51,830 nucleotides of DNA from SZAS-103 sp038316385 (GTDB lineage: Bacteria > Pseudomonadota > Gammaproteobacteria > Xanthomonadales > Xanthomonadaceae): NCBI GenBank assembly GCA_038316385.1, contig JBBQAN010000020.1:1-51830 (forward strand). Reading direction: 5' to 3'. Made by a program: the position numbers and the translations under genes. The number at the start of each line of letters is the position of its first letter. Position 1 is the first letter of the stretch. Below the pieces are notes generated by a model that saw nothing but the letters and a program-made list of their open reading frames with translations, ran no database searches and was not told the DNA's origin. Of the stretch, positions 33,908-43,262 are shown one piece after another.

Positions 33908-34689
33908 TGAACGCCATTGCCGGAAATGCCATGCCCACGTCCGCGACAAGGCATGAGTCGATGCCTTCCTACGTGCTTGAAGCAAAATGCGAATTCCTGC
34001 GCGTGCTGCGTACGCCGAGCGCGGCGTTTCCGACACTGATGTTTCCGCCGCTCTTCTACCTGCTGTTCGGCATCCTGCTCAATCGCGGGAACAGCGGCGC
34101 AGCGCATTATCTGTTCGCGACCTATAGCGTGTTTGGCCTGATGGCGCCGAGCCTGTTCAGTTTTGGCGTCGCCGTGGCGATCGAGCGCGAACGCGGATGG
34201 CTCGCGCTCAAGCGCGTCGCGCCGATGCCGCCGGGCGCCTACCTGCTGGCGAAGATGGTGATGGCGATGCTGTTCGGGTTGATCATCTTCAGCGTGCTCA
34301 GCGTCATGGCCTTCACTCTCGGCGGCGTGCGCATGCCGGTTGGTCAGTGGCTCACGCTGGGTTCGATCGCGCTGCTGGGGGTCATGCCGTTCTGCGCGAT
34401 GGGCCTGATGATCGGCTCGCGCGCGAATGCGAACGCCGCGCCGGCCTTCGTCAACCTGATCTACCTGCCGATGGCCTTCCTGTCCGGCCTGTGGATGCCG
34501 CTGACGATGCTGCCGAAGTTCATCGGCCAGATCGCACCGATCTGGCCTGCGTATCACCTCTCGCACCTCGCGCTGATGGTGGTTGGTCAAGTGCCGGCGA
34601 GCGGTATCGTCAACCATCTGCTATGGCTGGCTGGATTCACCGCGATCTGCTTCGCCATCGCGCGGCGCTGGCTGGCGCGCGCCAGCTGA
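33907..34689 (+). CDS. ABC-2 type transporter permease
   Basis: The 260-residue integral membrane protein has six predicted helices: a first in FPPLFYLLFGILL, three in the middle and a last in LLWLAGFTAICFAIA. The central ERERGWLALKRVAPMPPGAYL is the coupling region typical of ABC-2 permeases. Its start overlaps the stop of the ATPase gene. It forms the channel for the exporter powered by the upstream ATPase. Confidence 0.92.
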   Translation: MNAIAGNAMPTSATRHESMPSYVLEAKCEFLRVLRTPSAAFPTLMFPPLFYLLFGILLNRGNSGAAHYLFATYSVFGLMAPSLFSFGVAVAIERERGWLALKRVAPMPPGAYLLAKMVMAMLFGLIIFSVLSVMAFTLGGVRMPVGQWLTLGSIALLGVMPFCAMGLMIGSRANANAAPAFVNLIYLPMAFLSGLWMPLTMLPKFIGQIAPIWPAYHLSHLALMVVGQVPASGIVNHLLWLAGFTAICFAIARRWLARAS

Positions 34690-34783
34690 ATATCGAGTGC
34701 CGGTATTGAGTTCGGTCGAGATCGAGCGGCGCCAACCAGTCGCAACACCATCGAAAGTGCGAGTCCATCCTGCGAGAGACAAA

Positions 34784-35206
34784 ATGAATGATGTCAACCC
34801 TTCATCCGGCAATCCCGCCTTGGAGCGCAATAGCAGGATCGGCAAAATCGTGAGCGGATTGATCCTGATCCTGATCGGGCTGGTCTTCCTTGCCGACAAT
34901 CTCCATGTCGATCTGCCGCTGTTCGGCTGGCACAACTGGTGGGCGTTGTTCATCCTGATCGGCGCGGCGTCGCCTGCGGGTCGAGCGATCGATCGTTACC
35001 GCAGCGTCGGGGCGATCGATGCGCAGGTCGTGCATTCGATGCTTTCGGCGCTCGCGGTGGTGACGGTCGCGCTGATTTTCCTGCTGGATGCGTCCTTCGC
35101 CCTGTGGTGGCCAGTTTTCCTCGTCCTCGGCGGCTTGTCGATGCTCGTTGCGGGCGGCAAGCGCAGGAAGCGCATGACAGACGCATCCGATCCGCTTGCG
35201 CGATAA
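34784..35206 (+). CDS. Small membrane protein, LiaF/DUF5668-like N-terminal type
   Basis: The 140-residue protein has a hydrophilic N-terminus and four membrane segments, starting with KIVSGLILILIGLVFLADNL. This is the common first helix of LiaF-like and DUF5668 proteins; WWALFILIGAASPAG and WWPVFLVLGGLSMLVAG follow. LiaF-type proteins restrain cell-envelope-sensing kinases, and here a DesK-like kinase gene starts eight bases downstream. A regulatory role is therefore plausible but inferred. The ATG at 34784 follows an AGAGACAAA stretch with a weak RBS. Confidence 0.75.
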   Translation: MNDVNPSSGNPALERNSRIGKIVSGLILILIGLVFLADNLHVDLPLFGWHNWWALFILIGAASPAGRAIDRYRSVGAIDAQVVHSMLSALAVVTVALIFLLDASFALWWPVFLVLGGLSMLVAGGKRRKRMTDASDPLAR

Positions 35207-35213
35207 TCCCGCC

Positions 35214-36392
35214 ATGTTCGACAAACTGCTCCGCGTGGCTCCCGACTCCGTCGCCTGTCGCAAGACCAGGGATGGCAAGGCGCACCTCGGGATTCTGGTG
35301 AACCTGATCTGGTCGCTGTGGTTCTTCGGCGACGTGATGTACGGGCAGACGCCTGATGCTGTCTGGTTGATGTCGGTAGCGATCGGCTTCCCCGCGATCA
35401 TCGTGCTCTGGTGCCTGGCGATGACCCGCCCGGTGCGGCACGTAGTTTTCTACTGCGTCGCGATGGCCGTGCTCGGTTACGCGCTCCTGAAATGGAACCA
35501 CAGCGGAGGAACCACCTGCATCATCTATGCATGCTCGGCGCTAGCATTCGCCGGCACGGCGCGCTTCAGCCTCGGCATGATGGTGCTTGTCACAGCGATC
35601 TACGTCGTCGAGACGCTCATTCTGCAATGGCCATTCGGACTCATCGTCGGTATGGTTTCCATGGCGCTGATGATCGGCGTGGCCAATCTAGTACGTCGCT
35701 TGAACGAGGCGAAGGATGCCGAAATCCGTCTCAGCCACGACGAAGTGCGCAGGCTCGCCGCGACTGCCGAGCGCGAGCGCATCGGCCGCGATCTGCATGA
35801 TCTGCTCGGGCATACGCTCTCGTTGATTGCGCTCAAGTCCGAACTTGCCGGCAAGCTGCTCGTACGCGACCCGCTTGCGGCGCGGCGCGAGATCGCGGAT
35901 GTCGAGCGCATCACGCGCGATGCGCTCGCGCAGGTACGCAGCGCCGTCAGCGGCATGCGCGCGGCCGGACTGGTCGGCGAAATCGCATCGGCGCGCCTGC
36001 TGCTCGAATGCGCGGGCGTGCGCTTCTCTTATTCCGGCTTCGAAAGCGAACTTCCGGCGGTGCAGGAAGCCTGCCTCGCGCTCGCGCTGCGCGAAGCGGT
36101 GACGAACATCCAGCGCCATGCGCACGCAACCGGCGCGCAGGCCGAACTCATCCACGACGGCGATGCCATCCGGCTGAGCGTGAGCGACAACGGCAATGGC
36201 GACATCCATTCGCATGGCAACGGGCTGACCGGCATGCGCGAGCGGGTCGAGGCGCTCGGTGGTTCATTGAAGATCGCTGCGGTGCGCGGGCAGGGTACGA
36301 CGCTCGAGATGCGCCTGCCAGTGACGGCGGCCGCATCGAACGTGATCGGTCTTGCGGGCGACCACGCTTCCGCGCGCAAGGCACATGCATGA
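35214..36392 (+). CDS. DesK-type sensor histidine kinase
   Basis: The 392-residue protein has an N-terminal domain with about six membrane helices (to about 160). A HisKA_3 dimerisation box follows (ERERIGRDLHDLLGH, His195), then a HATPase_c domain with the GNGLTGMRERV motif. It belongs to the NarL/DesK class, which senses membrane state. It starts eight bases after the preceding gene and overlaps the response-regulator gene by four bases. Together with the ABC transporter and LiaF-like protein it probably forms a membrane-stress response module. A TTG start 18 bases earlier is possible. Confidence 0.92.
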   Translation: MFDKLLRVAPDSVACRKTRDGKAHLGILVNLIWSLWFFGDVMYGQTPDAVWLMSVAIGFPAIIVLWCLAMTRPVRHVVFYCVAMAVLGYALLKWNHSGGTTCIIYACSALAFAGTARFSLGMMVLVTAIYVVETLILQWPFGLIVGMVSMALMIGVANLVRRLNEAKDAEIRLSHDEVRRLAATAERERIGRDLHDLLGHTLSLIALKSELAGKLLVRDPLAARREIADVERITRDALAQVRSAVSGMRAAGLVGEIASARLLLECAGVRFSYSGFESELPAVQEACLALALREAVTNIQRHAHATGAQAELIHDGDAIRLSVSDNGNGDIHSHGNGLTGMRERVEALGGSLKIAAVRGQGTTLEMRLPVTAAASNVIGLAGDHASARKAHA

Positions 36393-37006
36393 TCCGCGTC
36401 CTGCTTGCCGAAGACCAGGCGATGGTGCGTGGCGCGTTGTCGGCATTGCTCGCGCTGGAATCCGATATCGAAGTGCTCGGCAGCGTCGCCGACGGCACCG
36501 CTGCATGGCGCGAATTGCAAAGACTGGAAAAGCTCGATGGGCTGCCCGACGTGATCGTGTCGGACATCGAGATGCCGAATCTGACCGGGCTCGAACTCGC
36601 GCAACGCATCCGCGAGCACGCATTGCCGGTCAAGGTTGTGATCGTGACCACTTTCGCGCGCAGCGGCTATTTGCGGCGCGCGCTCGATGCGGGCGTCGTC
36701 GGCTATCTGCTCAAGGATGCACCCGCCGAAAAACTTGCCGAAGCCTTGCGCCAGGTGCATCGCGGCGGCCGTTCGATTGCGCCGGAACTTGCGCTGGAAG
36801 CATGGTCGGAAGCCGATCCACTCAACGAACGCGAGCGCCAGGTGCTGCGCATGGCCGGCGAAGGACTCGGCGCCGGCGACATCGCCGAACGGCTGCATCT
36901 GTCGCATGGCACCGTGCGCAATTACCTGTCGGAAGCGATCGGCAAGCTTGGGGTCAGCAATCGCATCGAAGCGCATCGATTGGCGCGGCAGAAAGGCTGG
37001 CTGTAA
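36389..37006 (+). CDS. NarL/DesR-type response regulator
   Basis: The 205-residue regulator has a receiver domain with Asp59 in VIVSDIEMPNLTG and acidic residues in LLAEDQ, and a LuxR-type helix-turn-helix (LNERERQVLRMAGEGL, then LHLSHGTVRNYLSEAI). It should be phosphorylated by the upstream kinase (four-base overlap) and bind a dyad site; the palindrome before the transporter operon is a candidate. Autoregulation of the operon is likely. The length is normal for the family. Confidence 0.95.
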   Translation: MIRVLLAEDQAMVRGALSALLALESDIEVLGSVADGTAAWRELQRLEKLDGLPDVIVSDIEMPNLTGLELAQRIREHALPVKVVIVTTFARSGYLRRALDAGVVGYLLKDAPAEKLAEALRQVHRGGRSIAPELALEAWSEADPLNERERQVLRMAGEGLGAGDIAERLHLSHGTVRNYLSEAIGKLGVSNRIEAHRLARQKGWL

Positions 37007-37088
37007 GCGCCGGAATGGCAACTCAACTGCCGCAAACCCGCTAGCACTGGTATCGTCGCATCTGTTTCCGGTTGGTGCTGATTCGCCC

Positions 37089-38372
37089 ATGACTTTGCGC
37101 GTCCTGCTTGCCCCGTGTCTGTTCGCCCTGCTCCTCGCCGCCTGCGGACATTCGCCTGAATCCACGGATTCGACGGCGTCCAGCAGCCCCGGCGCGTCGA
37201 AGCAGGCCGTCGCGCCCGCCGAAACATCCACGCCACCGGCCAGCAACGGCATCACGTCCGGTGTCTACATCTGGCAGCGCGCGTGGATGCCGGCGCACCT
37301 CCAAGCCTTGCACGACAGCAAGACCATCTTCTCCGAAGTGCGCGTGCTCGCGGCACAGGATCAGCCCGGCGAAGGATGGGTCGATGTGCATGTTGATCTG
37401 GGTGCGTTGAAGGACGATGGACGCGCGGTGCGCCCGGTGATTCGTCTCGATGGCCGCCTGCCGACGCTCGACGCCGATGCCATCGCCAAGCGTGCGCACG
37501 ATCTGGTTGCCACTTGGCGCGCGGCTGGCGTGCATGCGGATGGCGTCGAGATCGATTTCGATTGCCCATCGTCGCGGCTCGCCGATTACGCAAGATTGCT
37601 GGCCGCGATCAAGCCGCAATTGCCGAATGACGCAACGTTGTCGATCACCACGTTACCGGCATGGATCGACGCACCGGGTCTTTCGAATGTAATCGCGAAA
37701 TCCGATGAAGCGGTGCTGCAAGTGCATGCTGTCAGCGATCCGCAGCACGGGTTATTCGATCCGAAGCAGGCCGGGCAATGGATTGCAGCGTTCGCGAAAC
37801 AGACCACGAAGCCATTCCGTGTCGCGCTGCCCGCGTATGGCTCGGCACTGGTTCTGGATGCGAATGGCAAAACCGTCGGCGTTGAAAGCGAGGCTACCAT
37901 CGGTGAGTCGGGCCAGCGGCTGGAACTGTTCAGTGATCCGAATGCAGTGGCAGGCTTGCTGAAACAACTCAAGGCCAATCCGCCGCCGAATTTCCGCGGT
38001 TTCGTCTGGTTCCGCCTGCCCTTGCCGGGCGACCGCCGTGCGTGGCCGCTGGCGACGATCGATGCGGTGATCGAAGGCAAGTCGCTGCAAAGCGCGTGGA
38101 CACCCGACATCAGCGACGGCGGCAATGGCGCATTCGACGTCACCGTGCGCAACAGCGGCAATCTTGAAGCGGCTTTGCCGGCATCGATCGACATCGGCGG
38201 CAGCGGATGCGGCGATGCCGATGCGTTGCCGGGCTACCGGATCGATCGCGCCGACGGCACGCTGCATTTCGTGCGCGAAACCCACGCGACGTTGCCCGCC
38301 ACGCAGACGCGACCGCTGGGCTGGGTGCGCTGCACGCATCTGATGCCCGGAGACCTGCATGTGCATCCGTAA
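37089..38372 (+). CDS. DUF3142 lipoprotein
   Basis: The 427-residue protein has a lipoprotein signal peptide (LFALLLAACGH with lipobox LAAC), a short Ser/Pro linker and a TIM-barrel-like glycosidase-type domain of the DUF3142 family. Motifs are GVYIWQRAW, GVEIDFDCPSSRLADY and RGFVWFRLPL. The EIDFD pattern resembles the acid-base region of family-18-like barrels, but no activity is established. The C-terminal 100 residues form an extra beta domain. It overlaps the next gene by 14 bases, so the two are translated together. Confidence 0.85.
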   Translation: MTLRVLLAPCLFALLLAACGHSPESTDSTASSSPGASKQAVAPAETSTPPASNGITSGVYIWQRAWMPAHLQALHDSKTIFSEVRVLAAQDQPGEGWVDVHVDLGALKDDGRAVRPVIRLDGRLPTLDADAIAKRAHDLVATWRAAGVHADGVEIDFDCPSSRLADYARLLAAIKPQLPNDATLSITTLPAWIDAPGLSNVIAKSDEAVLQVHAVSDPQHGLFDPKQAGQWIAAFAKQTTKPFRVALPAYGSALVLDANGKTVGVESEATIGESGQRLELFSDPNAVAGLLKQLKANPPPNFRGFVWFRLPLPGDRRAWPLATIDAVIEGKSLQSAWTPDISDGGNGAFDVTVRNSGNLEAALPASIDIGGSGCGDADALPGYRIDRADGTLHFVRETHATLPATQTRPLGWVRCTHLMPGDLHVHP

Positions 38373-40521
38373 GGCGATTCTTCTTGCGCTCGCCTGCGCA
38401 TTGCCGCTGTCGGCGGCGCTTGCCTGCGGTCCCGATTTTCCGATGAATCTGCTCGACGATCGCAAGTCCGGCCTGCTTGATTTGCCGGATGGCAGCTTCA
38501 TGTTCGAAGCGCAGCATTTGTTGCCGACGCCGGACGACAAGCTGCGCGTGGTCGAAGACTCGCCTTGGGCCGATGCAGATGAAACGCGCGCGAAAGCCGA
38601 AGCCATCGGTTTGTCCGCCGATGAAATCACCAAGGTGAAGGCGATGCGCGCGGCATCGAGTCCTGCCGCCGCCGCGACAGCGGGGGCAGGGCTCGCACCG
38701 GAATTGCTGGATTACACGCTCGGTGCGATCGCCTACAAGTCCGGCGACATGGCCAGCGCGATCGCGCAGTTCAAGCGCGTGCTCACGCTGGATCCACCGG
38801 AGCGCCCGCGCCGCGGATTGTGGGCGCAATACATGATCGGCCGTGCGCAGTTGGCGATGGGCAATAGCGACAATGCCAACGCCGCCTTCGCGACGACCCG
38901 CGAGCGCGCACTGACCGGCGCCGGCGATTCAATCGGGCTCGGTGTCGCCAGCTTCGGCGAGCAGGCGCGGATGCGCTGGCATCGCAGCGACATCAAGGGC
39001 GCGATCGATCTGTATGCGCAACAGGCAGCGCACGGATCGCGCAGCGGCGCTGCCTCGCTGCTGTTCGTCACCCGCAGCATCCTCGCGCACCCGGATATGT
39101 TCGAGCGCGTGCTTGATGATCCGCTGACGCAGCGCTTGCTTGCGGCTTACTACTACACGCGTACCAACGAATTCGCGACCAACTGGCCGGCCGCTGGCAA
39201 GCAGGGCGATGCGGACGCGGCAACCGGCGATGCTGAGCTGAAATCTGCGACCAGCATTGACGTCAAGGCGTTCGTCGCTGCCGTGCAGCGGCGCGGCATC
39301 GATCATTTCGATGGTGCTGACCGGCTTGCGGCTGGCGCATATCGCGCAGGCGACTATCAGTTCGCGCAACAACTCGCGGCGAAATCCACGACGCCACTTG
39401 CGGCGTGGATCCGCGCCAAGCTCGCGATGCGTGCCGGCGATCATGCGACCGCCGCCAATGAATATGCGCTTGCGGCGAAAGGGTTTCCTGTCGACGAATC
39501 ATGGAACAACGAATGGTCGGGCAGCGAGGTGGACAGCCCGTTGTGCCGCGTCGAAACCGAGCGCGGCGTGTTCGCGCTCAGTCGCGGCGACTATGTCGAG
39601 GCGATGGCGCGCATGTATGCAGGCGCGAACGATCACTGGCCGGATGCGGCCTATGTCGCCGAGCGCGTGTTGACGGTCGATGAACTCAAGGATTTCGTCG
39701 ACAAGAACGTGCTGCGGTCGCCGCCGAAACCCGTTGCGAAAAAAATAGCAAGCGACGCGGCAGATGACGGATCTGGCGATGACTCCGCCGGATCGGTTTC
39801 GACGCCAGCCGAACAATTGCGCGCGTTGCTCGCGCGGCGCCTGTTGCGCGAAGGCCGCGACGACGACGCGCCGAACTATTTCGACGATCCAGCCGTACAC
39901 AAAAAAGTGCTAGCGCTGCTTGCCGCGAAGCACGACAGCACGGCGTGGAAAGACACCGAGCGTGCCGCCGCGCTCTACAAGCAGGCGCAGATCCTGCGTG
40001 CCGATGGGATGGAATTGATCGGCACCGAACTCGCACCCGACTATGCGGAATGGGATGGTTCCTACGCGCTCGACCCATTCCCGCTCAAGCCGGCCGACCT
40101 CGTCGCACATGATGAGCATGTGCGCCTGGCAGCAAGCGCGGTCGCTCCCGATCAGCGGTTTCACTATCGCTATGTCGCCGCGACACTTGCCGAACAGGCT
40201 GCGCAGCAGGTACATCCGCGTTCGCAGGCTTACGCGGCGATGATGTGCAACGCGACTCACTGGATGCTCGACACCGATGCCACGCGCGCTGCTGCTTTGT
40301 ATCACCGTTATCTGCGCGAAGGCGCTTGGGTGCCATGGGGAAAGAACTTCGGTCGCAACTGCCCGCAACCGGATTTTGCCGAGGCCGGATCGTTGCCGTG
40401 GCGCTTGGATTACAGGGCCGCGCGGCATTTCTTCCGGGTGGTGTTGCCGTATGCGTTTGGCTTGTTGGTGATCGGCGGCATCGTGTTCTTCGTGCGTCGC
40501 CGACGCAGCAAGGTAGCGTGA
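38359..40521 (+). CDS. Large exported TPR-like protein with C-terminal anchor
   Basis: The 720-residue protein has a signal peptide (LLALACALPLSAALACG, possibly a lipoprotein Cys), helical-repeat regions with TPR-like units (KSGDMASAIAQFKRVLTLDP) and a C-terminal membrane helix (VLPYAFGLLVIGGIVFFV) followed by RRRRSK. The bulk is therefore periplasmic and held in the inner membrane. A Ser/Asp/Gly-rich insert lies at about 455-480. Its start is inside the DUF3142 gene. I recall such pairs as neighbours in Lysobacterales genomes, without known function. Confidence 0.75.
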   Translation: MCIRKAILLALACALPLSAALACGPDFPMNLLDDRKSGLLDLPDGSFMFEAQHLLPTPDDKLRVVEDSPWADADETRAKAEAIGLSADEITKVKAMRAASSPAAAATAGAGLAPELLDYTLGAIAYKSGDMASAIAQFKRVLTLDPPERPRRGLWAQYMIGRAQLAMGNSDNANAAFATTRERALTGAGDSIGLGVASFGEQARMRWHRSDIKGAIDLYAQQAAHGSRSGAASLLFVTRSILAHPDMFERVLDDPLTQRLLAAYYYTRTNEFATNWPAAGKQGDADAATGDAELKSATSIDVKAFVAAVQRRGIDHFDGADRLAAGAYRAGDYQFAQQLAAKSTTPLAAWIRAKLAMRAGDHATAANEYALAAKGFPVDESWNNEWSGSEVDSPLCRVETERGVFALSRGDYVEAMARMYAGANDHWPDAAYVAERVLTVDELKDFVDKNVLRSPPKPVAKKIASDAADDGSGDDSAGSVSTPAEQLRALLARRLLREGRDDDAPNYFDDPAVHKKVLALLAAKHDSTAWKDTERAAALYKQAQILRADGMELIGTELAPDYAEWDGSYALDPFPLKPADLVAHDEHVRLAASAVAPDQRFHYRYVAATLAEQAAQQVHPRSQAYAAMMCNATHWMLDTDATRAAALYHRYLREGAWVPWGKNFGRNCPQPDFAEAGSLPWRLDYRAARHFFRVVLPYAFGLLVIGGIVFFVRRRRSKVA

Positions 40522-40599
40522 CTGTGCTGTCGATGGCTTCGAGCATCGGCGATAATCATAGGCCGATCATGTAGTCGCATCGCCCCTGAAGAATTGCGC

Positions 40600-41667
40600 G
40601 TGAAGAAATCCGATTTCCATTACGACCTGCCCGAGGCGCTGATCGCGCAGCAGCCCTTGCCCGAGCGCTCGGCGAGCCGGCTGCTCGTGCTGGATGGCGG
40701 TGACGCGATCACGCAGGATCGGCGGATGCGCGAATTGCCGGAGTTGCTACAGCCCGGCGACCTGCTCGTGTTCAATGACACGCGGGTGATACCGGCGCGG
40801 CTGTTCGGTCGGAAGGCGAGCGGCGGCCGCGTCGAGATACTGATTGAACGCCTGCTCGGTGGCCACGATGCGCGCGCGCAACTAGGCGCGAGCAAACCGA
40901 CACGCACAGGAACGCGGATCGCGCTCGACGACGGCGGCTTCGTTGAAGTGCTCGGTCGCGAAGGCGAGTTCTACCTGTTGTGTTTCGACGGCGACGAGCC
41001 GCTGGAGAAGCGGCTGTTGCACGCGGGGCGGATGCCCTTGCCGCCGTACATCCATCGTGCGCCCGGCATCGACGATGCCGAACGCTATCAAACGGTGTTC
41101 GCGCGCGAACTTGGCGCAGTCGCCGCGCCGACCGCGGGCCTGCATTTCGACGATGCGCTCCTAGATGCGTTGCGCGCACGCGGCATCGCATTCGGCACGA
41201 TCACCTTGCATGTCGGTGCGGGTACGTTCCAGGCGATGCGCGTGGATCGCCTCGACCAGCATGTCATGCACAGCGAATGGCTTAACGTCGGCGCCGCTCT
41301 GGTCGAGCAGATCGCGCATACGCGCGCGCGCGGCGGCCGCGTGATCGCGGTCGGCACGACCGTCGTGCGGGCGCTTGAAAGTGCGACGATGTACCTCGAC
41401 AGCGGCGAGCATGTGCTGCGTCCGTTCGCGGGCGAAACACAGATCTTCATCTTCCCCGGCTATCGCATCCGCTCCGTCGATGCGTTGTTGACGAATTTTC
41501 ATCTTCCCGAATCGACTTTGCTAATGCTGGTGTCGGCTTTTGCGGGACGTGAGCGCGTGCTTGCCGCGTATCGGCATGCGGTCGAGCAGGGCTATCGTTT
41601 CTTCAGCTACGGCGATGCGATGCTGGTGTTTCCGGCGGATCGCGTTGCATCGAAGCAGTCCGCATGA
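40600..41667 (+). CDS. queA: S-adenosylmethionine:tRNA ribosyltransferase-isomerase QueA
   Basis: QueA adds the epoxycyclopentane moiety from SAM to preQ1 in tRNA during queuosine synthesis. The start is a GTG at 40600, which gives the family N-terminus KKSDFHYDLPEALIAQ. A TTG two codons earlier lacks support. Motifs include NDTRVIPARLFG, PTAGLHF and the HVGAGTF segment, and the end LPESTLLMLVSAF is typical. The length of 355 residues is normal. It overlaps tgt by four bases. Confidence 0.97.
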   Translation: MKKSDFHYDLPEALIAQQPLPERSASRLLVLDGGDAITQDRRMRELPELLQPGDLLVFNDTRVIPARLFGRKASGGRVEILIERLLGGHDARAQLGASKPTRTGTRIALDDGGFVEVLGREGEFYLLCFDGDEPLEKRLLHAGRMPLPPYIHRAPGIDDAERYQTVFARELGAVAAPTAGLHFDDALLDALRARGIAFGTITLHVGAGTFQAMRVDRLDQHVMHSEWLNVGAALVEQIAHTRARGGRVIAVGTTVVRALESATMYLDSGEHVLRPFAGETQIFIFPGYRIRSVDALLTNFHLPESTLLMLVSAFAGRERVLAAYRHAVEQGYRFFSYGDAMLVFPADRVASKQSA

Positions 41668-42788
41668 GCCGCATGCACTTCGACCTGTTGCGCACCGATG
41701 GCGTCGCGCGTCGCGGACGACTGACATTTCCGCGTGGCAGCGTCGAAACGCCCGCGTTCATGCCGGTGGGTACGTATGGAACTGTCAAGGCGATGACGCC
41801 TGATTCCGTCGATGCAACCGGCGCGGAGATCATCCTCGGCAATACGTTCCATCTGTGGTTGCGACCGGGAACCGAGGTGATCGAGGCGCATGGTGGGCTG
41901 CATGGTTTTGCGCGCTGGGACAGGCCGATCCTGACCGACTCCGGCGGCTTCCAGGTCTGGTCGCTAGCGAAGCGCCGCAAGATCAGCGAGGCGGGCGTGA
42001 TGTTTGCGTCGCCAGTGGATGGCGCGAAGGTGTTCCTCGGCCCGGAGGAAAGCATGGCGATCCAACGCGCGCTTGGTTCGGACATCGTGATGATCTTCGA
42101 TGAGTGCACGCCGTATCCTGCGACCGAACAACAGGCGCGCACGTCGATGGAACTGTCGCTGCGCTGGGCCGAACGCAGCAAGCGCGCACACGAAGGCAAC
42201 GATGCGGCGCTGTTCGGCATCGTGCAGGGCGGGGTGCATCACGCACTACGCACGCAGTCGGCGAATGCGTTGACCGCTATCGGTTTCGATGGTTACGCGA
42301 TCGGCGGCCTCGCGGTCGGCGAACCCGAGGCCGAGCGCAATGCGATGCTCGAACACACCGCGCCGCAGCTTCCAGTAGACCGTCCGCGCTACCTGATGGG
42401 CGTGGGCAAACCCGAGGACATCGTCGAGGCGGTCGCACGCGGCATCGACATGTTCGACTGCGTGATGCCGACCCGCAACGCGCGCAACGGTCACTACTTC
42501 ACCCGCTTCGGCGCAGTGCGCATCCGCAATGCGACTTATGAGAAGGATCTGCGACCGATCGACCCCGAGTGCACCTGCGCGACCTGCACCGGCGGATTCA
42601 GCCGCGCATATCTGCGCCACCTCGATCGTTGCAACGAAATGCTCGGGCCGATGCTCGCGACCATCCACAATCTGCACTACTACCAGGACTTGATGCGCGG
42701 CATCCGCGCGGCCATCGAAACCGGCGTTTTCGCGGATTTCCGCGCCGGTTTCTATACGGCACGTGGCTTGGCTGTACCCGTCGGTTAG
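41664..42788 (+). CDS. tgt: tRNA-guanine transglycosylase Tgt
   Basis: Tgt exchanges guanine-34 of GUN-anticodon tRNAs for preQ1. The 374-residue enzyme has Asp92 in LTDSGGFQVWSL, the nucleophile region MFDCVMPTRNARNG and the zinc ligands CTCATC with a later His (TIHN). It acts immediately before QueA in the pathway, and the two genes overlap by four bases. The operon continues with yajC-secD-secF, the standard gammaproteobacterial order. Confidence 0.98.
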   Translation: MSRMHFDLLRTDGVARRGRLTFPRGSVETPAFMPVGTYGTVKAMTPDSVDATGAEIILGNTFHLWLRPGTEVIEAHGGLHGFARWDRPILTDSGGFQVWSLAKRRKISEAGVMFASPVDGAKVFLGPEESMAIQRALGSDIVMIFDECTPYPATEQQARTSMELSLRWAERSKRAHEGNDAALFGIVQGGVHHALRTQSANALTAIGFDGYAIGGLAVGEPEAERNAMLEHTAPQLPVDRPRYLMGVGKPEDIVEAVARGIDMFDCVMPTRNARNGHYFTRFGAVRIRNATYEKDLRPIDPECTCATCTGGFSRAYLRHLDRCNEMLGPMLATIHNLHYYQDLMRGIRAAIETGVFADFRAGFYTARGLAVPVG

Positions 42789-42837
42789 GCCGGCGTGGCA
42801 TACTGCGCGACTTCCCAGCCGCACCGGTATCCGCACC

Positions 42838-43179
42838 ATGAACCTGCTGGACCTGTTGATTCCCGTCGCCCACGCCCAGGCAGCGCCCGCTGCGGCGCAA
42901 GGCAACCCGCTGACGATGTTCGCGTTCCCGATCATCATGATCGGCGTTTTGTACTTCATCATGATCCGTCCGCAATCCAGGCGCGCCAAGGAGCATCGCG
43001 ATCTGCTCGCGAAGTTGCAGAAAGGCGACGAAGTCATCACCTCGGGCGGTCTGGTCGGACGGGTAACCGAGATCGGCGACTCGTTCATCACCCTTGAAGT
43101 CGCCGACGGCGTGCAGATGAAGTTTCAGCGCGTGGCGATCGCGACGGTACTGCCGCGCGGCAGCCTCAAAGCCTCTTGA
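42838..43179 (+). CDS. yajC: Sec translocon accessory protein YajC
   Basis: The 113-residue protein has one membrane helix (LTMFAFPIIMIGVLYFIMI) followed by RPQSRRAKEH and a cytosolic domain with GDEVITSGGLVGRV. YajC associates with SecDF-YidC in protein export. Ala-rich residues before the helix are usual in this lineage. The ATG at 42838 is 49 bases after tgt. Confidence 0.96.
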   Translation: MNLLDLLIPVAHAQAAPAAAQGNPLTMFAFPIIMIGVLYFIMIRPQSRRAKEHRDLLAKLQKGDEVITSGGLVGRVTEIGDSFITLEVADGVQMKFQRVAIATVLPRGSLKAS

Positions 43180-43262
43180 TCGGGCAACAAGGCACCCCCA
43201 TTCCCGGCGAACCGGCTGTTTTCTGGCCGCTCGTTGTCGCTCCCTAGCAGGTCGAGTCCTTC

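Noticed and set aside
40522..40599. Possible terminator between the TPR-like gene and queA
   Set aside because: Only weak, short stems without a T-run; not supported.
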